Positions 50,107-59,387 are shown, counted from the stretch's first letter. The stretch is 64,000 bases of DNA from Dechloromonas sp. UBA6271 (GCA_002440665.1 DJUX01000039.1:30702-94701); one strand, 5' to 3'. Notes: generated by a model not told the origin, from the sequence alone. Program-made: numbers and translations.

Positions 50107-51006
50107 TTAGTCGGGTAAGTCGGCGGCGTGCAGCAGGAAGACGAATTCGTCGCCGGCGGCGGTGTCGAGCCAGGTGAAGGGCAGCGCCGGGTAGGCGGCT
50201 TCCAGTTCGGCGCGGTTGTGGCCGATCTCGACCACGAGCAGGCCGTCCGGGTTCAGGTGGCGCCTGGCTTCGCGCAGGATGATGCGGGTGAGGTCGAGTC
50301 CGTCCTTGCCGGAGCCGAGCGCCAAGACCGGCTCGTGCAGATATTCCGGCGGCAGCGCGGCGACGGAATCGGCATTGACGTAGGGCGGGTTGGAGATGAT
50401 CAGGTCGTAGCGCTTGCCCTTGAGGTTCGCGAAGGCGTCGGACTGAATGATCTCGATGCGCTCGCTCAGGTCGTATTCCTCGACATTGCGTTTGGCGACG
50501 GAAATGGCCTCTTTTGAGAGGTCGACCGCATCGACCTGCGCCTCCGGGAAGGCGAGGGCGGCCAGGATGGCTAGGCAACCGGAGCCGGTGCAGAGATCGA
50601 GCGCCGAGCCAATGGCCCACGGGTCTTCGACCCACGGTGTCAACTGCTCGTGCAGCAATTCGGCGATGAAGGAGCGCGGCACGATGACGCGCTCATCGAC
50701 GTAGAAACGATGCTCGCCGAGCCAGGCTTCGTTGGTCAGGTAGGCAGCGGGCAGGCGGTCTTCGCAGCGGCGGCGGTAGATTTCCAGCAGCGCAGTGCGC
50801 TCGTGCGCCAGCAGGCGGGCGTCGAGGAAGGGTTCGAGGCGGTCGAGCGGCAGGTTGAGGGTATGCAGCGTCAGATAGACGGCTTCGTCCCAGGCGTTGT
50901 CGCTACCGTGGCCGAAGAACAGGCCGGCGGCGTTGAAGCGGCTGACAGCGTAGCGGAGATAATCGCGAACGGTTGAAAGTTCGCTATTGGCGGCGGTGTC
51001 GGTCAT
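50107..51006 (-). CDS. prmB: ribosomal protein L3 glutamine methyltransferase
   Basis: A 299-residue SAM-dependent enzyme that N5-methylates a glutamine of protein L3. SAM-binding motif ALDLCTGSGCLAILAALAFP (about residues 137-156) and the catalytic NPPY in DLIISNPPYVNADS (about 203-216), followed by the PrmB-typical LPPEYLHEPVLALGSGKDGL. The ATG at 51,006 overlaps the dapE stop in ATGA; an earlier in-frame start lies inside dapE. Confidence 0.92.
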   Translation of the reverse strand: MTDTAANSELSTVRDYLRYAVSRFNAAGLFFGHGSDNAWDEAVYLTLHTLNLPLDRLEPFLDARLLAHERTALLEIYRRRCEDRLPAAYLTNEAWLGEHRFYVDERVIVPRSFIAELLHEQLTPWVEDPWAIGSALDLCTGSGCLAILAALAFPEAQVDAVDLSKEAISVAKRNVEEYDLSERIEIIQSDAFANLKGKRYDLIISNPPYVNADSVAALPPEYLHEPVLALGSGKDGLDLTRIILREARRHLNPDGLLVVEIGHNRAELEAAYPALPFTWLDTAAGDEFVFLLHAADLPD

Positions 51007-52136
51007 GCGATCAGCAACTGTTCGAGGATACGGGTGTAAATAGCGGAAAGCTGCGGCAGGGCCGAGATGTCGACGCACTCGTCAATCTTGTGGCTGGTGG
51101 CATTGACCGGGCCGATTTCGAGCAACTGGGCACAGATTTCGGCGATGAAACGGCCGTCGGAGGTGCCGCCGGTGGTCGACAGTTCGGTGTCGATGCCGCA
51201 GATTTCACGGATCGCGCTGCTCGCGGCTTCGGCCAGCGGGCCGCGGCCGGTCAGGAAGGGGCGGGCGCCGAGCGTCCAGTCGATCTCGTATTCCAGTTCA
51301 TGCTGGTCGAGAATGGCGGTCAGGCGTTGTTTCAGGCCGTCGACGGTGCTGGCGGTGGAGAAGCGGAAATTGAACTTGATCTCGACGCTGCCCGGCACGA
51401 CGTTGGTGGCGCCGGTGCCGCCGTGGATGTTGGAGATCTGCCAGGTGGTCGGCGGGAAGTATTCGTTGCCCTGGTCCCATTCGGTGTCGCCCAGTTCGGC
51501 GATGGCCGGCGCAGCCAGGTGGATCGGGTTCCTGCCGAGATGCGGGTAGGCGATGTGGCACTGGATGCCCTTGACCGTCAGCTTGCCGGACAACGAGCCG
51601 CGGCGGCCGTTCTTGATCATGTCGCCCAGTGTGTCGACCGAGGTCGGTTCGCCGATGACGCAGAAATCGAAGCTTTCGCCGCGTGCCTTGAGGGCTTCGA
51701 CGACGGCGATGGTGCCGTCGTTGGCGTCGCCTTCTTCATCGGAGGTGAGCAGGAAGGCGATGGAGCCGGGATGGCTGGGGCTGGCGGCGACGAAGGCTTC
51801 GGTTGCGGTCAACATCGCTGCAAGCGAGGATTTCATGTCGGCGGCGCCGCGCCCGTAGAGCATGCCATCGCGGATTTCCGGGGCAAACGGCGGCGAGGTC
51901 CATTTGTCGAGCGGGCCGGTCGGCACCACATCGGTATGGCCGGCGAAGACGAACAAGGGCTTGGCAGTGCCACGGCGTGCCCAGAGGTTGGTGACGCCAT
52001 TGCGGTTGATGTATTCACAGGAAAAACCGAGCGGCTGCAGGCGCTCGGCGAGGATTTCCATGCAGCCGGCGTCGTCCGGCGTGACAGAAGGGCAGGCGAT
52101 GATCTGCCTGACCAGTGCTAGGGTGGGATCGGACAT
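51003..52136 (-). CDS. dapE: succinyl-diaminopimelate desuccinylase
   Basis: A 377-residue M20 zinc hydrolase in the lysine/diaminopimelate pathway. Zinc-site motifs: FVFAGHTDVVPTGPLDKW (about residues 62-79), YGRGAADMKSSLAAML (about 94-109) and LLTSDEEGDAND (about 129-140, catalytic Glu). C-terminal STTGGTSDGRFIAE (about 320) completes the site. Overlaps pilU and prmB by ATGA on each side, so it is translated as part of a tight operon. Confidence 0.95.
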   Translation of the reverse strand: MSDPTLALVRQIIACPSVTPDDAGCMEILAERLQPLGFSCEYINRNGVTNLWARRGTAKPLFVFAGHTDVVPTGPLDKWTSPPFAPEIRDGMLYGRGAADMKSSLAAMLTATEAFVAASPSHPGSIAFLLTSDEEGDANDGTIAVVEALKARGESFDFCVIGEPTSVDTLGDMIKNGRRGSLSGKLTVKGIQCHIAYPHLGRNPIHLAAPAIAELGDTEWDQGNEYFPPTTWQISNIHGGTGATNVVPGSVEIKFNFRFSTASTVDGLKQRLTAILDQHELEYEIDWTLGARPFLTGRGPLAEAASSAIREICGIDTELSTTGGTSDGRFIAEICAQLLEIGPVNATSHKIDECVDISALPQLSAIYTRILEQLLIA

Positions 52137-53323
52137 CAGGGGTGTTGGTCGTCGTGATCGCCCAGGCTGAGCGTGAATTCCTTGAAGGACGCGCCGCCGG
52201 CGTTGGTGCTGTCGAAGTCGAGTGCAGCATCGGGCTTGCGCTCGTCCTTGCCGCCACCGGGGCTGATCTCGGCGTTGTTAATCAGCCACGAGAGATTGGT
52301 CGGCGAGTCGGCATTGCTCAACGCCTCCTCGAGCGAGATGAAACCCTCGCGATAGAGGCGGAAGAGATCCTGTTCGAAGGTTTGCGATCCCGGGGCCAGC
52401 GTTTGTTCCATGGCGTCCTTGATGCCCTGCACCTCGCCGCGCTCGATCAGCTCGCTGATATGGCGGGTGTTGAGCATCACCTCACACGCCGGAATCCGCT
52501 TGCCTTCCGGCTTCCTGACCAGGCGCTGCGAGACGATGGCGCGCAGGGCGACGGAAAGATCAAGGAACAGCGCCGGGCGGTTTTCCAGCGGGAAGAAGCT
52601 GATGATGCGGTTGAGCGCGTGGTAGCTGTTGTTGGCGTGCAGGGTCGCCAGGCACAGGTGGCCGGTCTGCGCGTAGGCGATGGCGGCCTGCATGGTTTCC
52701 TTGTCGCGGATTTCGCCGATCAGGATGCAGTCCGGTGCCTGGCGCATGGCGTTCTTCAGCGCAGCAGCCCAGTCGACGGTATCCATGCCGATTTCGCGCT
52801 GGTTGACGATGGATTTCTTGTGCTTGAACAGGAATTCGATCGGATCCTCGACCGTCAGGATGTGGCCGGCCCGGTTGCTGTTGCGGTGATCGAGCATCGA
52901 GGCGATGGTCGTCGACTTGCCCGAGCCGGTGGCGCCGACGATGAGGACCAGGCCGCGCTTTTCCATGATCAGGTCGCCGAGCACCGGCGGCAGATCGAGG
53001 GCACTGAGTTGCGGGATGTTGCCGAGAATGAAGCGGACGACGATGCTGATCGAGCCGCGCTGGCGGAAGATATTGACCCGGAAATTCCCGATCTGCGGCA
53101 CGCCGAAGGAGAGGTTCATCTCCATCGTCGCCTCGAAGGCCTTGGTCTGCTCCGGCGACATCAGTTCGTAGGCGATCTTTTCGATCATGTCGGGCAGCAT
53201 GGTCTGCTGGTTCACCGGCATGGTGTTGCCCTGGATCTTGATATGGATCGGCGTGCCCGCGGATATGAAGATATCCGAAGCCTGCTTTTCCGCCATCAGC
53301 TGGAACAGTTTGTCGAGAATCAC
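52136..53323 (-). CDS. pilU: type IV pilus retraction ATPase PilU-like
   Basis: A 395-residue secretion-type ATPase. Walker A is IVGATGSGKSTTIASML (about residues 125-141), the Asp box is EDPIEFLF, Walker B is CILIGEIRDKETM, and the His box is TGHLCLATLHANNSYHA. The long C-terminal tail (about 350-395, acidic, Ser/Gly) distinguishes PilU-like proteins from PilT. GTG start behind CGGAGG. It is unusual in that no pilT is adjacent; it is embedded among dap genes, between dapD (30 bp) and dapE (overlap). PilU supports pilus retraction together with PilT. Confidence 0.88.
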   Translation of the reverse strand: MILDKLFQLMAEKQASDIFISAGTPIHIKIQGNTMPVNQQTMLPDMIEKIAYELMSPEQTKAFEATMEMNLSFGVPQIGNFRVNIFRQRGSISIVVRFILGNIPQLSALDLPPVLGDLIMEKRGLVLIVGATGSGKSTTIASMLDHRNSNRAGHILTVEDPIEFLFKHKKSIVNQREIGMDTVDWAAALKNAMRQAPDCILIGEIRDKETMQAAIAYAQTGHLCLATLHANNSYHALNRIISFFPLENRPALFLDLSVALRAIVSQRLVRKPEGKRIPACEVMLNTRHISELIERGEVQGIKDAMEQTLAPGSQTFEQDLFRLYREGFISLEEALSNADSPTNLSWLINNAEISPGGGKDERKPDAALDFDSTNAGGASFKEFTLSLGDHDDQHP

Positions 53324-53353
53324 GTCGAGACCTCCGGGTCCGTTATGTTTCGC

Positions 53354-54172
53354 TTAAGCGCGCAGCAGTTCGTTGATGCTGGTCTTCGAGCGGGTTTGCG
53401 CGTCGACCTTCTTGACGATGATGGCGGCGTACAGGCTGTACTTGCCGTCGGCCTTGGGCAGGGTACCGCTGATCACGACAGAGCCCGGCGGGACGCGGCC
53501 GTAGGTGACTTCACCGGTTTCGCGGTCGTAGATCGGCGTGCTCTGGCCGATATAGACGCCCATCGAGAGAACCGAGTTCTCGCCGATGATGACGCCCTCG
53601 ACTACTTCCGAACGGGCGCCGATGAAGCAGTTGTCTTCGATGATAGTCGGGTTGGCCTGCAGCGGTTCGAGCACGCCGCCGATGCCGACGCCGCCGGAGA
53701 GGTGCACGTTCTTGCCGATCTGCGCGCAGGAACCGACGGTGACCCAGGTGTCGACCATCGTTGCTTCATCGACGTAGGCACCGATGTTGACGAAGGACGG
53801 CATCAGCACGGCGTTCCTGGCGACATAGGAACCCTTGCGGACGATGGTGCCCGGCACGACGCGGAAGCCGCCCTGGCGGAACTGTTCTTCAGTCCAGCCC
53901 TGGAACTTGGTGTCGACCTTGTCGTAGAAACGAACGTCGCCGCCGTCCTGGACCCGGTTGTCGCGGACGCGGAAGGAAAGCAGCACGGCCTTCTTGATCC
54001 ACTGGTGGGTGAACCACTCACCGGCGATCTTTTCGGCAACGCGCAGCTTGCCGGAATCGAGATCGCCGATCACCGATTCGATGGCGGCGATGGTCGTCGG
54101 GGCGGATTGCGGGGAAAGCTCGGTGCGGCGTTCCCAGAGTTCTTCGATGGTGGCTTGCAGGGGATGGGTCAT
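53354..54172 (-). CDS. dapD: tetrahydrodipicolinate N-succinyltransferase
   Basis: A 272-residue left-handed beta-helix acyltransferase that succinylates tetrahydrodipicolinate. The hexapeptide-repeat region includes VARNAVLMPSFVNIGAYVDE and ARSEVVEGVIIGENSVLSMG. The C-terminus (YSLYAAIIVKKVDAQTRSKT) is typical. ATG 54,172 is chosen to give the standard MTHPLQATIEELWERR start; an upstream in-frame codon would extend into the dapC region. Between dapC (17 bp) and pilU. Confidence 0.95.
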   Translation of the reverse strand: MTHPLQATIEELWERRTELSPQSAPTTIAAIESVIGDLDSGKLRVAEKIAGEWFTHQWIKKAVLLSFRVRDNRVQDGGDVRFYDKVDTKFQGWTEEQFRQGGFRVVPGTIVRKGSYVARNAVLMPSFVNIGAYVDEATMVDTWVTVGSCAQIGKNVHLSGGVGIGGVLEPLQANPTIIEDNCFIGARSEVVEGVIIGENSVLSMGVYIGQSTPIYDRETGEVTYGRVPPGSVVISGTLPKADGKYSLYAAIIVKKVDAQTRSKTSINELLRA

Positions 54173-54189
54173 GGTTGTTCTCTCTCGGG

Positions 54190-55380
54190 TTACAGTTGTT
54201 GTGCGAATTGACGGATGCGGCGGGTCGCTTCGAGACACTCGTCGAGCGAGGCGACCAGTGCGATACGGATGAAATTGGCGCCCGGATTGACGCCGCGGAC
54301 TTCGCGGGCCAGGAAACTGCCGGGCAGGACCACGACATTATAGTGTTCGAGCAGGCCGCGGGCGAACTCGGTGTCGGCGATCGGCGTCCGCGCCCACAGG
54401 TAGAAGCTGGCGTCCGGCATGCCGGTGCCGAGCACTTCGGCGATCAGCGGCGTGCAGGCGGCGAATTTCTCGCGGTACTGGTTGCGGTTGTCGAGCACGT
54501 GCGCCTCGTCGTTCCAGGCGGCGACCGAAGCCGTCTGCACCGGCGGGGCCATGGCGCAGCCGTGGTAGGTGCGGTAAAGCAGGAATTTCTTGAGGATGGC
54601 CGCATCGCCGGCAACGAAACCGGAGCGCATGCCCGGCACGTTGGAACGCTTCGACAGGCTGGAGAACATGACCAGCCGTTCGTTTGAGCGGCCGAGCAGC
54701 TTCGCCGCCTGGAGGCCGCCGATCGGCGGATTGGCTTCGTCGAAATAGATTTCCGAATAGCACTCGTCGGAAGCGATGATGAAGCCGTACTTGTCGGACA
54801 GCGCGAACAGCGTCTTCCAGTCGGCCAGCGACAGCACCTTGCCGGTCGGGTTGCCCGGCGAGCAGACGTAGAACAGCTGGACGCGGGACCATTCCTCGTC
54901 CGATAGGCTGGCATAGTCGAAGGCGAAATCGTTGTCCGGCAGGTTGTTCAGGAAGCATGGCTCGGCGCCGGACAGGTAGGCGGCGCCTTCGTAGATCTGG
55001 TAGAACGGGTTGGGGCTGACGATCAGCGGCACATGGCCGCGGCTGGGGTCGATGACCGTCTGCGCGAAAGAAAATAGCGCTTCGCGCGAGCCATTGACCG
55101 GCAGTATCTCGGTTTCCGGGTTCAGGGTCAGATCGTAGCGGCGCTGGCACCAGGCGGCGATGGCCTGGCGCAAGGCCGGGATGCCCTGCGTTGTCGGATA
55201 ATTGGCCAGGCCCTTCAAGCCGTTGGCCAGCGCCTCCATGATGAAGGCCGGCGTCGGGTGCTGCGGCTCGCCGATGGAGAGCTTGATCTCCTTGAATCGC
55301 GGATTTGGCGTCAGGCCGGCGAACAGGGCGCGCAGTTTTTCGAAGGGGTAGGGCTGGAGTTGGGCGAGATGCGGATTCAC
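54190..55380 (-). CDS. dapC: succinyldiaminopimelate transaminase
   Basis: A 396-residue class I aminotransferase. The PLP lysine is in FSSLSKRSNVPGMRSGFVAG (about residues 240-259), FYVCSPGNPTGKVLSLADW supplies the substrate asparagine, and SDECYSEIYFD the cofactor aspartate. The dap gene neighbourhood and the start region LQPYPFEKLRALFAGLTPN identify it as DapC rather than a generic aspartate aminotransferase. GTG start. First gene of the dapC-dapD-pilU-dapE-prmB operon. Confidence 0.92.
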   Translation of the reverse strand: MNPHLAQLQPYPFEKLRALFAGLTPNPRFKEIKLSIGEPQHPTPAFIMEALANGLKGLANYPTTQGIPALRQAIAAWCQRRYDLTLNPETEILPVNGSREALFSFAQTVIDPSRGHVPLIVSPNPFYQIYEGAAYLSGAEPCFLNNLPDNDFAFDYASLSDEEWSRVQLFYVCSPGNPTGKVLSLADWKTLFALSDKYGFIIASDECYSEIYFDEANPPIGGLQAAKLLGRSNERLVMFSSLSKRSNVPGMRSGFVAGDAAILKKFLLYRTYHGCAMAPPVQTASVAAWNDEAHVLDNRNQYREKFAACTPLIAEVLGTGMPDASFYLWARTPIADTEFARGLLEHYNVVVLPGSFLAREVRGVNPGANFIRIALVASLDECLEATRRIRQFAQQL

Positions 55381-55439
55381 TTCGGGCGTCGAATGGGTGT
55401 CAAAATGGGAATTATCCCTGAAAAATCTTTGCCTGCCTC

Positions 55440-55817
55440 GTGAACAAACGCGATTTGACCCTTGCCACTTTGCTTGCCGGTTTTCTCGCGGCCTGTGCCG
55501 TTGGCTATCAGGCGCGCGGCAGCCTCAGTGATGTGCCCGGTGAAATGCGCGGCAAGGGCTATCCGGGCAGCAACGGCGGTGGCCGCTTCATGCTGAACGA
55601 CAGCGTCGGGCGGCTCAGTTGCGATGGTCAGGCCTTGCCGCCGAAGGTGTCGCCTACCCCCGGCATTTGTGCCGGCGAAGCAGGTGAAGGCATCGTGCGC
55701 TGCTCCGATGGCCGCGAAATCCCGGTGCGCTGGGAAGCGATCACCTGCCGTTCGTGGCAGGGCAGCGGCGTCGACGCGCAAGGCAATCGACTGGAGTTCC
55801 GCGTCGAGCGCCGTTGA
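55440..55817 (+). CDS. putative small lipoprotein (125 aa)
   Basis: A 125-residue exported protein, GTG start. The signal peptide ends in LLAGFLAAC, with Cys19 a likely lipidation site. The mature part has three or four cysteines (LSCDGQ, GICAGEAGEG, RCSDG, ITCRSW) that could form disulfides. Not recognised. Divergent from dapC with 59 bp between. Confidence 0.65.
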   Translation: MNKRDLTLATLLAGFLAACAVGYQARGSLSDVPGEMRGKGYPGSNGGGRFMLNDSVGRLSCDGQALPPKVSPTPGICAGEAGEGIVRCSDGREIPVRWEAITCRSWQGSGVDAQGNRLEFRVERR

Positions 55818-55847
55818 GGCCGGGATCTTCTCGATCTCCGACTTTTC

Positions 55848-57917
55848 TCAAAGCCGCCCCAGTTTTCGGTACAAGGTATTGCGGCTGACGCCGAGCAGGC
55901 GGGCCGCCGCCGAAACATTGCCGCCAGCGGCTTCGAGCGCATTCTGGGCAGCCTGCCGGCCCATTTCCCCCAAGCTGGTGCTGCCCGGTACGCCGGCTGC
56001 CGGGGCTGCAGGATTGGCCGACCAGGCGGGAATGCGACAGGACGCCATGTCGGCAGCCTTGGGATTGGCGGGAGTCTCGAACAGTTCTTCCGGGAGGTGG
56101 CTTTCGGAAATCAGCGTCTCGTCGTCTTCCATCAGGGCGATGGCGACGCGGATGACATTGTTCAGCTGGCGGATATTGCCGGGCCAGGCATAAGCCTCGA
56201 ATACCTGCATTGCCCCTGCCGAGAAGTGGATGTTGCCCCGTTTGCCGATTTTGCCGGCTTCCTCCCGCGCCAGGGCGCTCGCCAGCTTCTGGATGTCGGA
56301 GCGCTCGCGCAGCGCCGGCAGTGTGACGCAGAGGCCGTTCAGCCGGTAATACAGATCTTCGCGGAAGCTGCCATGCGCCACCTCTTCGCGCAGCCGGCGG
56401 TGTGTCGCGCAGACCAGCGAGATGTCGACCTGGATCGATTTGCTGCTGCCGAGCGGTGTCACGCTGCGTTCCTGCAGCACACGCAGCAGCCGCGCCTGCA
56501 GGTTGAGCGGCATGTCGCCGATTTCGTCGAGAAAAAGAGTGCCGCCGTGGGCTTGCTGGATCTTGCCCGGTGCGCCTTCCTTGCGCGCACCGGTGAACGC
56601 GCCGCCCTGATAGCCGAAGAGTTCGGACTCGATCAGGGTTTCCGGAATGGCCGCACAGTTCAGGGCGACAAATTGCGCGTTGCGCCGGGGGCCGGAATTG
56701 TGGAAAGCCTTGGCGAAAATTTCCTTGCCGGCGCCGGATTCACCCTGGATGAGAATGGGGATGTCGCGGCCGATGATGCGCCGGGCGCGGTCGATGGCGA
56801 GTTGCAACTGCGGGTCGCCGGCATTCAAGGTGTCCAGGTTGAGCGCCGGGAGTGCGTCCGTGTTTGCCGCGCGGGCCGGGCGCACGCTGACGACGGTCGG
56901 CGGTTCCTCGTAAACGTAGCCGGAAACGGCTTGCGGCGGCAGTTGACCGCGCAACTGAACATAGAGCGAACGGCCGCCGACATTGATTTCGTGGACGCTG
57001 AACGGGGCACGGCGCGTCTGGTCGACCAGGGTGGCCAGGCTGCTGTCGAAAACCATGGAGAAATCGCGCCGGATGGCATCGACCCGGCGGATGCGAAGCA
57101 GTTGCAGGGCATTCTGGTTGATGGCGACGACCTGGCCATCCGGCGAGACGGCGGCAATGCCTTCCCCGGGACTGCCCAAGTGATCGGCACGCTCATGGAA
57201 GCAGATGAGAATGTCGCGCGCGTGCTCCGCTTCGAACAGCCGCCGCTCGACGAATTTCGACGACATGCGGACGAGGCCCAGCGTGTGGCGCTGATAGCTG
57301 CGGTAATCGCCGGAGATGTCGAGGACGCCGATCAGGCGCCCGTCGGGACCAAAAATCGGGCTGGCGCAGCAGGTCAGAAAACTGTTGTGGGCCAGAAAAT
57401 GTTCGGCACCGAGAATTTCGATGGGGGCTTCTTCGGCCAGTGCGGTGCCGATGGCATTGGTGCCGCGCTGGTTCTCGTCCCAGGAAGCGCCAGCAGACAG
57501 GGCGACACGGTCGGCCCGGTCGACGAAATCCGGATCGCCCACCGTTTCCAGCACCAGGCCGTTGGCGTCGGCCAGGATGACCATGCTGCCCGACTCGCGG
57601 ATCTGCTCGTAGACATGCTCCATGATCGGCCGCCCGTGATTGATCAGCAGGCGATGGCGATTCTGCTCGGTTTTCAGGGCGACCCGGTCGAGGGAGTCGG
57701 TCGCGATGGCGATGCCGCTTTCGCTCAACCCGAAGCGCTGGCTGCGCTCCCAGGAGCGAACGACGTGCGGCTCGACCAGACCTTGAGGCGCATCCCCGCG
57801 TTCGAAAAACAACTGCCGAGCTTCATGCAGCCGTTGGCGGTGGACGTCCGCCGCCAATATAACCTGTCCCATTCTCTCCTCCAGTATTTCCACTGATTTT
57901 TCTTGTAGTTGCTTCAT
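55848..57917 (-). CDS. AcoR-like sigma-54-dependent transcriptional activator
   Basis: A 689-residue enhancer-binding protein. The N-terminal GAF-type sensor has RGTNAIGTALAEEAPIEILG and NSFLTCCASPIFGPDGRLIG, typical of AcoR-type regulators; a PAS-like region follows. The AAA domain has Walker A IQGESGAGKEIFAKAFHNSG, an intact GAFTGA loop (GGAFTGARKEG) for sigma-54 contact, and LFLDEIGDM. A Fis-type helix-turn-helix ends the protein (GGNVSAAARLLGVSRNTLYR). It is divergent from the cytochrome operon and is very probably its activator. ATG 57,917 chosen (MKQLQEKS). Confidence 0.92.
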   Translation of the reverse strand: MKQLQEKSVEILEERMGQVILAADVHRQRLHEARQLFFERGDAPQGLVEPHVVRSWERSQRFGLSESGIAIATDSLDRVALKTEQNRHRLLINHGRPIMEHVYEQIRESGSMVILADANGLVLETVGDPDFVDRADRVALSAGASWDENQRGTNAIGTALAEEAPIEILGAEHFLAHNSFLTCCASPIFGPDGRLIGVLDISGDYRSYQRHTLGLVRMSSKFVERRLFEAEHARDILICFHERADHLGSPGEGIAAVSPDGQVVAINQNALQLLRIRRVDAIRRDFSMVFDSSLATLVDQTRRAPFSVHEINVGGRSLYVQLRGQLPPQAVSGYVYEEPPTVVSVRPARAANTDALPALNLDTLNAGDPQLQLAIDRARRIIGRDIPILIQGESGAGKEIFAKAFHNSGPRRNAQFVALNCAAIPETLIESELFGYQGGAFTGARKEGAPGKIQQAHGGTLFLDEIGDMPLNLQARLLRVLQERSVTPLGSSKSIQVDISLVCATHRRLREEVAHGSFREDLYYRLNGLCVTLPALRERSDIQKLASALAREEAGKIGKRGNIHFSAGAMQVFEAYAWPGNIRQLNNVIRVAIALMEDDETLISESHLPEELFETPANPKAADMASCRIPAWSANPAAPAAGVPGSTSLGEMGRQAAQNALEAAGGNVSAAARLLGVSRNTLYRKLGRL

Positions 57918-57986
57918 AACGTAGCACCTGCCCTTTTTATTAGCAATGTTCGAAACAGCGCTGCACAAGCCTAAGCAAGCTGTGTG

Positions 57987-58017
57987 CCATTGATGAATGC
58001 ATTTCCCATTGGTGAAT
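57987..58017. promoter_or_regulatory. candidate activator binding sites (direct repeat)
   Basis: CCATTGATGAAT (57,987-57,998) and CCATTGGTGAAT (58,006-58,017), identical at 11 of 12 positions, start 19 bp apart. They lie about 30-60 bp upstream of the sigma-54 promoter and next to the activator gene start, so they could serve both genes. Confidence 0.45.
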
Positions 58018-58047
58018 CAAGGCTGTGGCACAGGATTTGTGGCTGCT

Positions 58048-58063
58048 TGGCACAGGCTTTGCT
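58048..58063 (+). promoter_or_regulatory. sigma-54 (-24/-12) promoter
   Basis: TGGCAC-AGGCT-TTGCT matches the consensus TGGCAC-N5-TTGCW exactly. It is 50 bp before the GTG of the cytochrome c gene. A weaker partner TGGCAC-AGGAT-TTGT lies at 58,026-58,040. Confidence 0.85.
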
Positions 58064-58112
58064 GAAAGGAGCCCGGCAACTGCGCATCGCAGTGATAACT
58101 CAAGGAGACAAT

Positions 58113-58553
58113 GTGAAAAATTCGGTAAATCGTTCCCTGCGCAGCCTCAGCCATCTGCTGGCTGTCCTCTGTATCGGCACGGCGGCGACGCAGGCGCTGG
58201 CCCACGGCGACGTGGTGCCCCAGGCGGTGGATACCACCGGTCTCAAGAATCTCGGTGCCGACTGGCAGAAAAGCAATCCCTACCGCAAGGACAAGACCGC
58301 CATCCGCATCGGTGACTCTGCCTTCAACCAGAACTGCGCGCGTTGCCATGGTCTCGGCGCCATCTCCGGCGGCATTGCTCCGGATCTGCGCTACCTGCCG
58401 CTGGGCGACGAGGGCGACGAGGTCTTCATGCAGCGCATCCGCAAGGGCGCCGTACGCGACGGCCGGGTTTACATGCCGCCCTTCGAGGGCACGCTGAGCC
58501 AGGAAGCGATGTGGGCGATTCGCACCTGGGTGGAGACCGTTCATGAAGACTGA
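58113..58553 (+). CDS. periplasmic cytochrome c-550 (PedF-like)
   Basis: A 146-residue precursor with a signal peptide (RSLSHLLAVLCIGTAATQALA, cleavage near residue 29). The heme site is FNQNCARCHGLGAISGG (C-x2-C-H) and the distal Met is in VYMPPFEG. The layout matches the c-type cytochromes that take electrons from PQQ alcohol dehydrogenases (PedF/ExaB type). GTG 58,113 is behind AAGGAG; earlier in-frame starts lie inside the promoter region. Overlaps the next gene by 11 bp. Confidence 0.85.
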   Translation: MKNSVNRSLRSLSHLLAVLCIGTAATQALAHGDVVPQAVDTTGLKNLGADWQKSNPYRKDKTAIRIGDSAFNQNCARCHGLGAISGGIAPDLRYLPLGDEGDEVFMQRIRKGAVRDGRVYMPPFEGTLSQEAMWAIRTWVETVHED

Positions 58554-59385
58554 TCGCCGTCTGTGGCTGAAAGCGCTGGCCAGCCTGCCCCTGGCAGCGG
58601 CCCTGCCGGCTTTGGCCGGCGATCTCGAAGCGATCCGCCAGCGCGGCCGCCTGCGGGTTGCGGTCTACAACGATTTCATGCCGTATTCCAAGGCCGGCAA
58701 GGGCATCGATGTCGAGTTGGCGCGCGCCATCGCCGGCAAGCTCGGGCTGTCGCCGGAAATCGTCGGTTTCAATGCCGACGAGGACATGAACGACGATCTG
58801 CGCAACATGGTCTGGAAGGGCCACTACCTCGGCACCCAGCCGGCCGACCTGATGATGCATGTGCCGGTGGACGCGCATCTGGCGCGGGCCAACGACAAGG
58901 TCCGCATCTTCGGCGCCTATCACCGCGAAGCGCTGGGCGTGGCGCGCGATCCGGCGCGCATTCAGGCGCTTTCCGGCTCGGCGGCGGTGGCGCTGGAAAT
59001 CTTCACCCGCGAGAAAATCGGCGTCGAAACGGCGACCCTGGCCGACTCCTTCCTGCTCGGCGTGCTCAATGGCCGCCTGCGCGAGAATGTCGTGCATTTC
59101 AGGAATGTCGGCGAAGCGGCGAAGGCGCTTGAGCGTGGTGAAGTGGCTGCCGTTCTGGCCCCGCGCGCCGAACTGGAGGCCGCGCTGGCCGGGCAGTCGA
59201 AGCTGCCGGTCGAACCCGCCGCTCTTGCCGAACTGAAAGTCGGTGGCTGGCCGCTGGGCATGGCGGTCAAGGTCGAGGAAAACGCGCTGGCCGATGCCGT
59301 CGCGGCGGCGCTCGCCGACCTCAAGCGCGAAGGCGTGGTGGCGGACATTTTCCGGCGCAACGGCATTACCTACCAGGCCGCCTGA
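58543..59385 (+). CDS. quinoprotein-associated periplasmic binding protein
   Basis: A 280-residue protein with a signal peptide (LWLKALASLPLAAALPALAG) and a type 2 periplasmic binding fold: RGRLRVAVYNDFMPYSKAGK (about residues 34-53), GIDVELARAIAGKLG, and PADLMMHVPVDAHLARAND. The family is found next to PQQ-dependent dehydrogenases and includes XoxJ/MoxJ-like proteins, thought to help assemble or activate the quinoprotein. No ABC permease is nearby, consistent with an accessory rather than a transport role. Confidence 0.82.
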   Translation: MKTDRRLWLKALASLPLAAALPALAGDLEAIRQRGRLRVAVYNDFMPYSKAGKGIDVELARAIAGKLGLSPEIVGFNADEDMNDDLRNMVWKGHYLGTQPADLMMHVPVDAHLARANDKVRIFGAYHREALGVARDPARIQALSGSAAVALEIFTREKIGVETATLADSFLLGVLNGRLRENVVHFRNVGEAAKALERGEVAAVLAPRAELEAALAGQSKLPVEPAALAELKVGGWPLGMAVKVEENALADAVAAALADLKREGVVADIFRRNGITYQAA

Positions 59386-59387
59386 GC

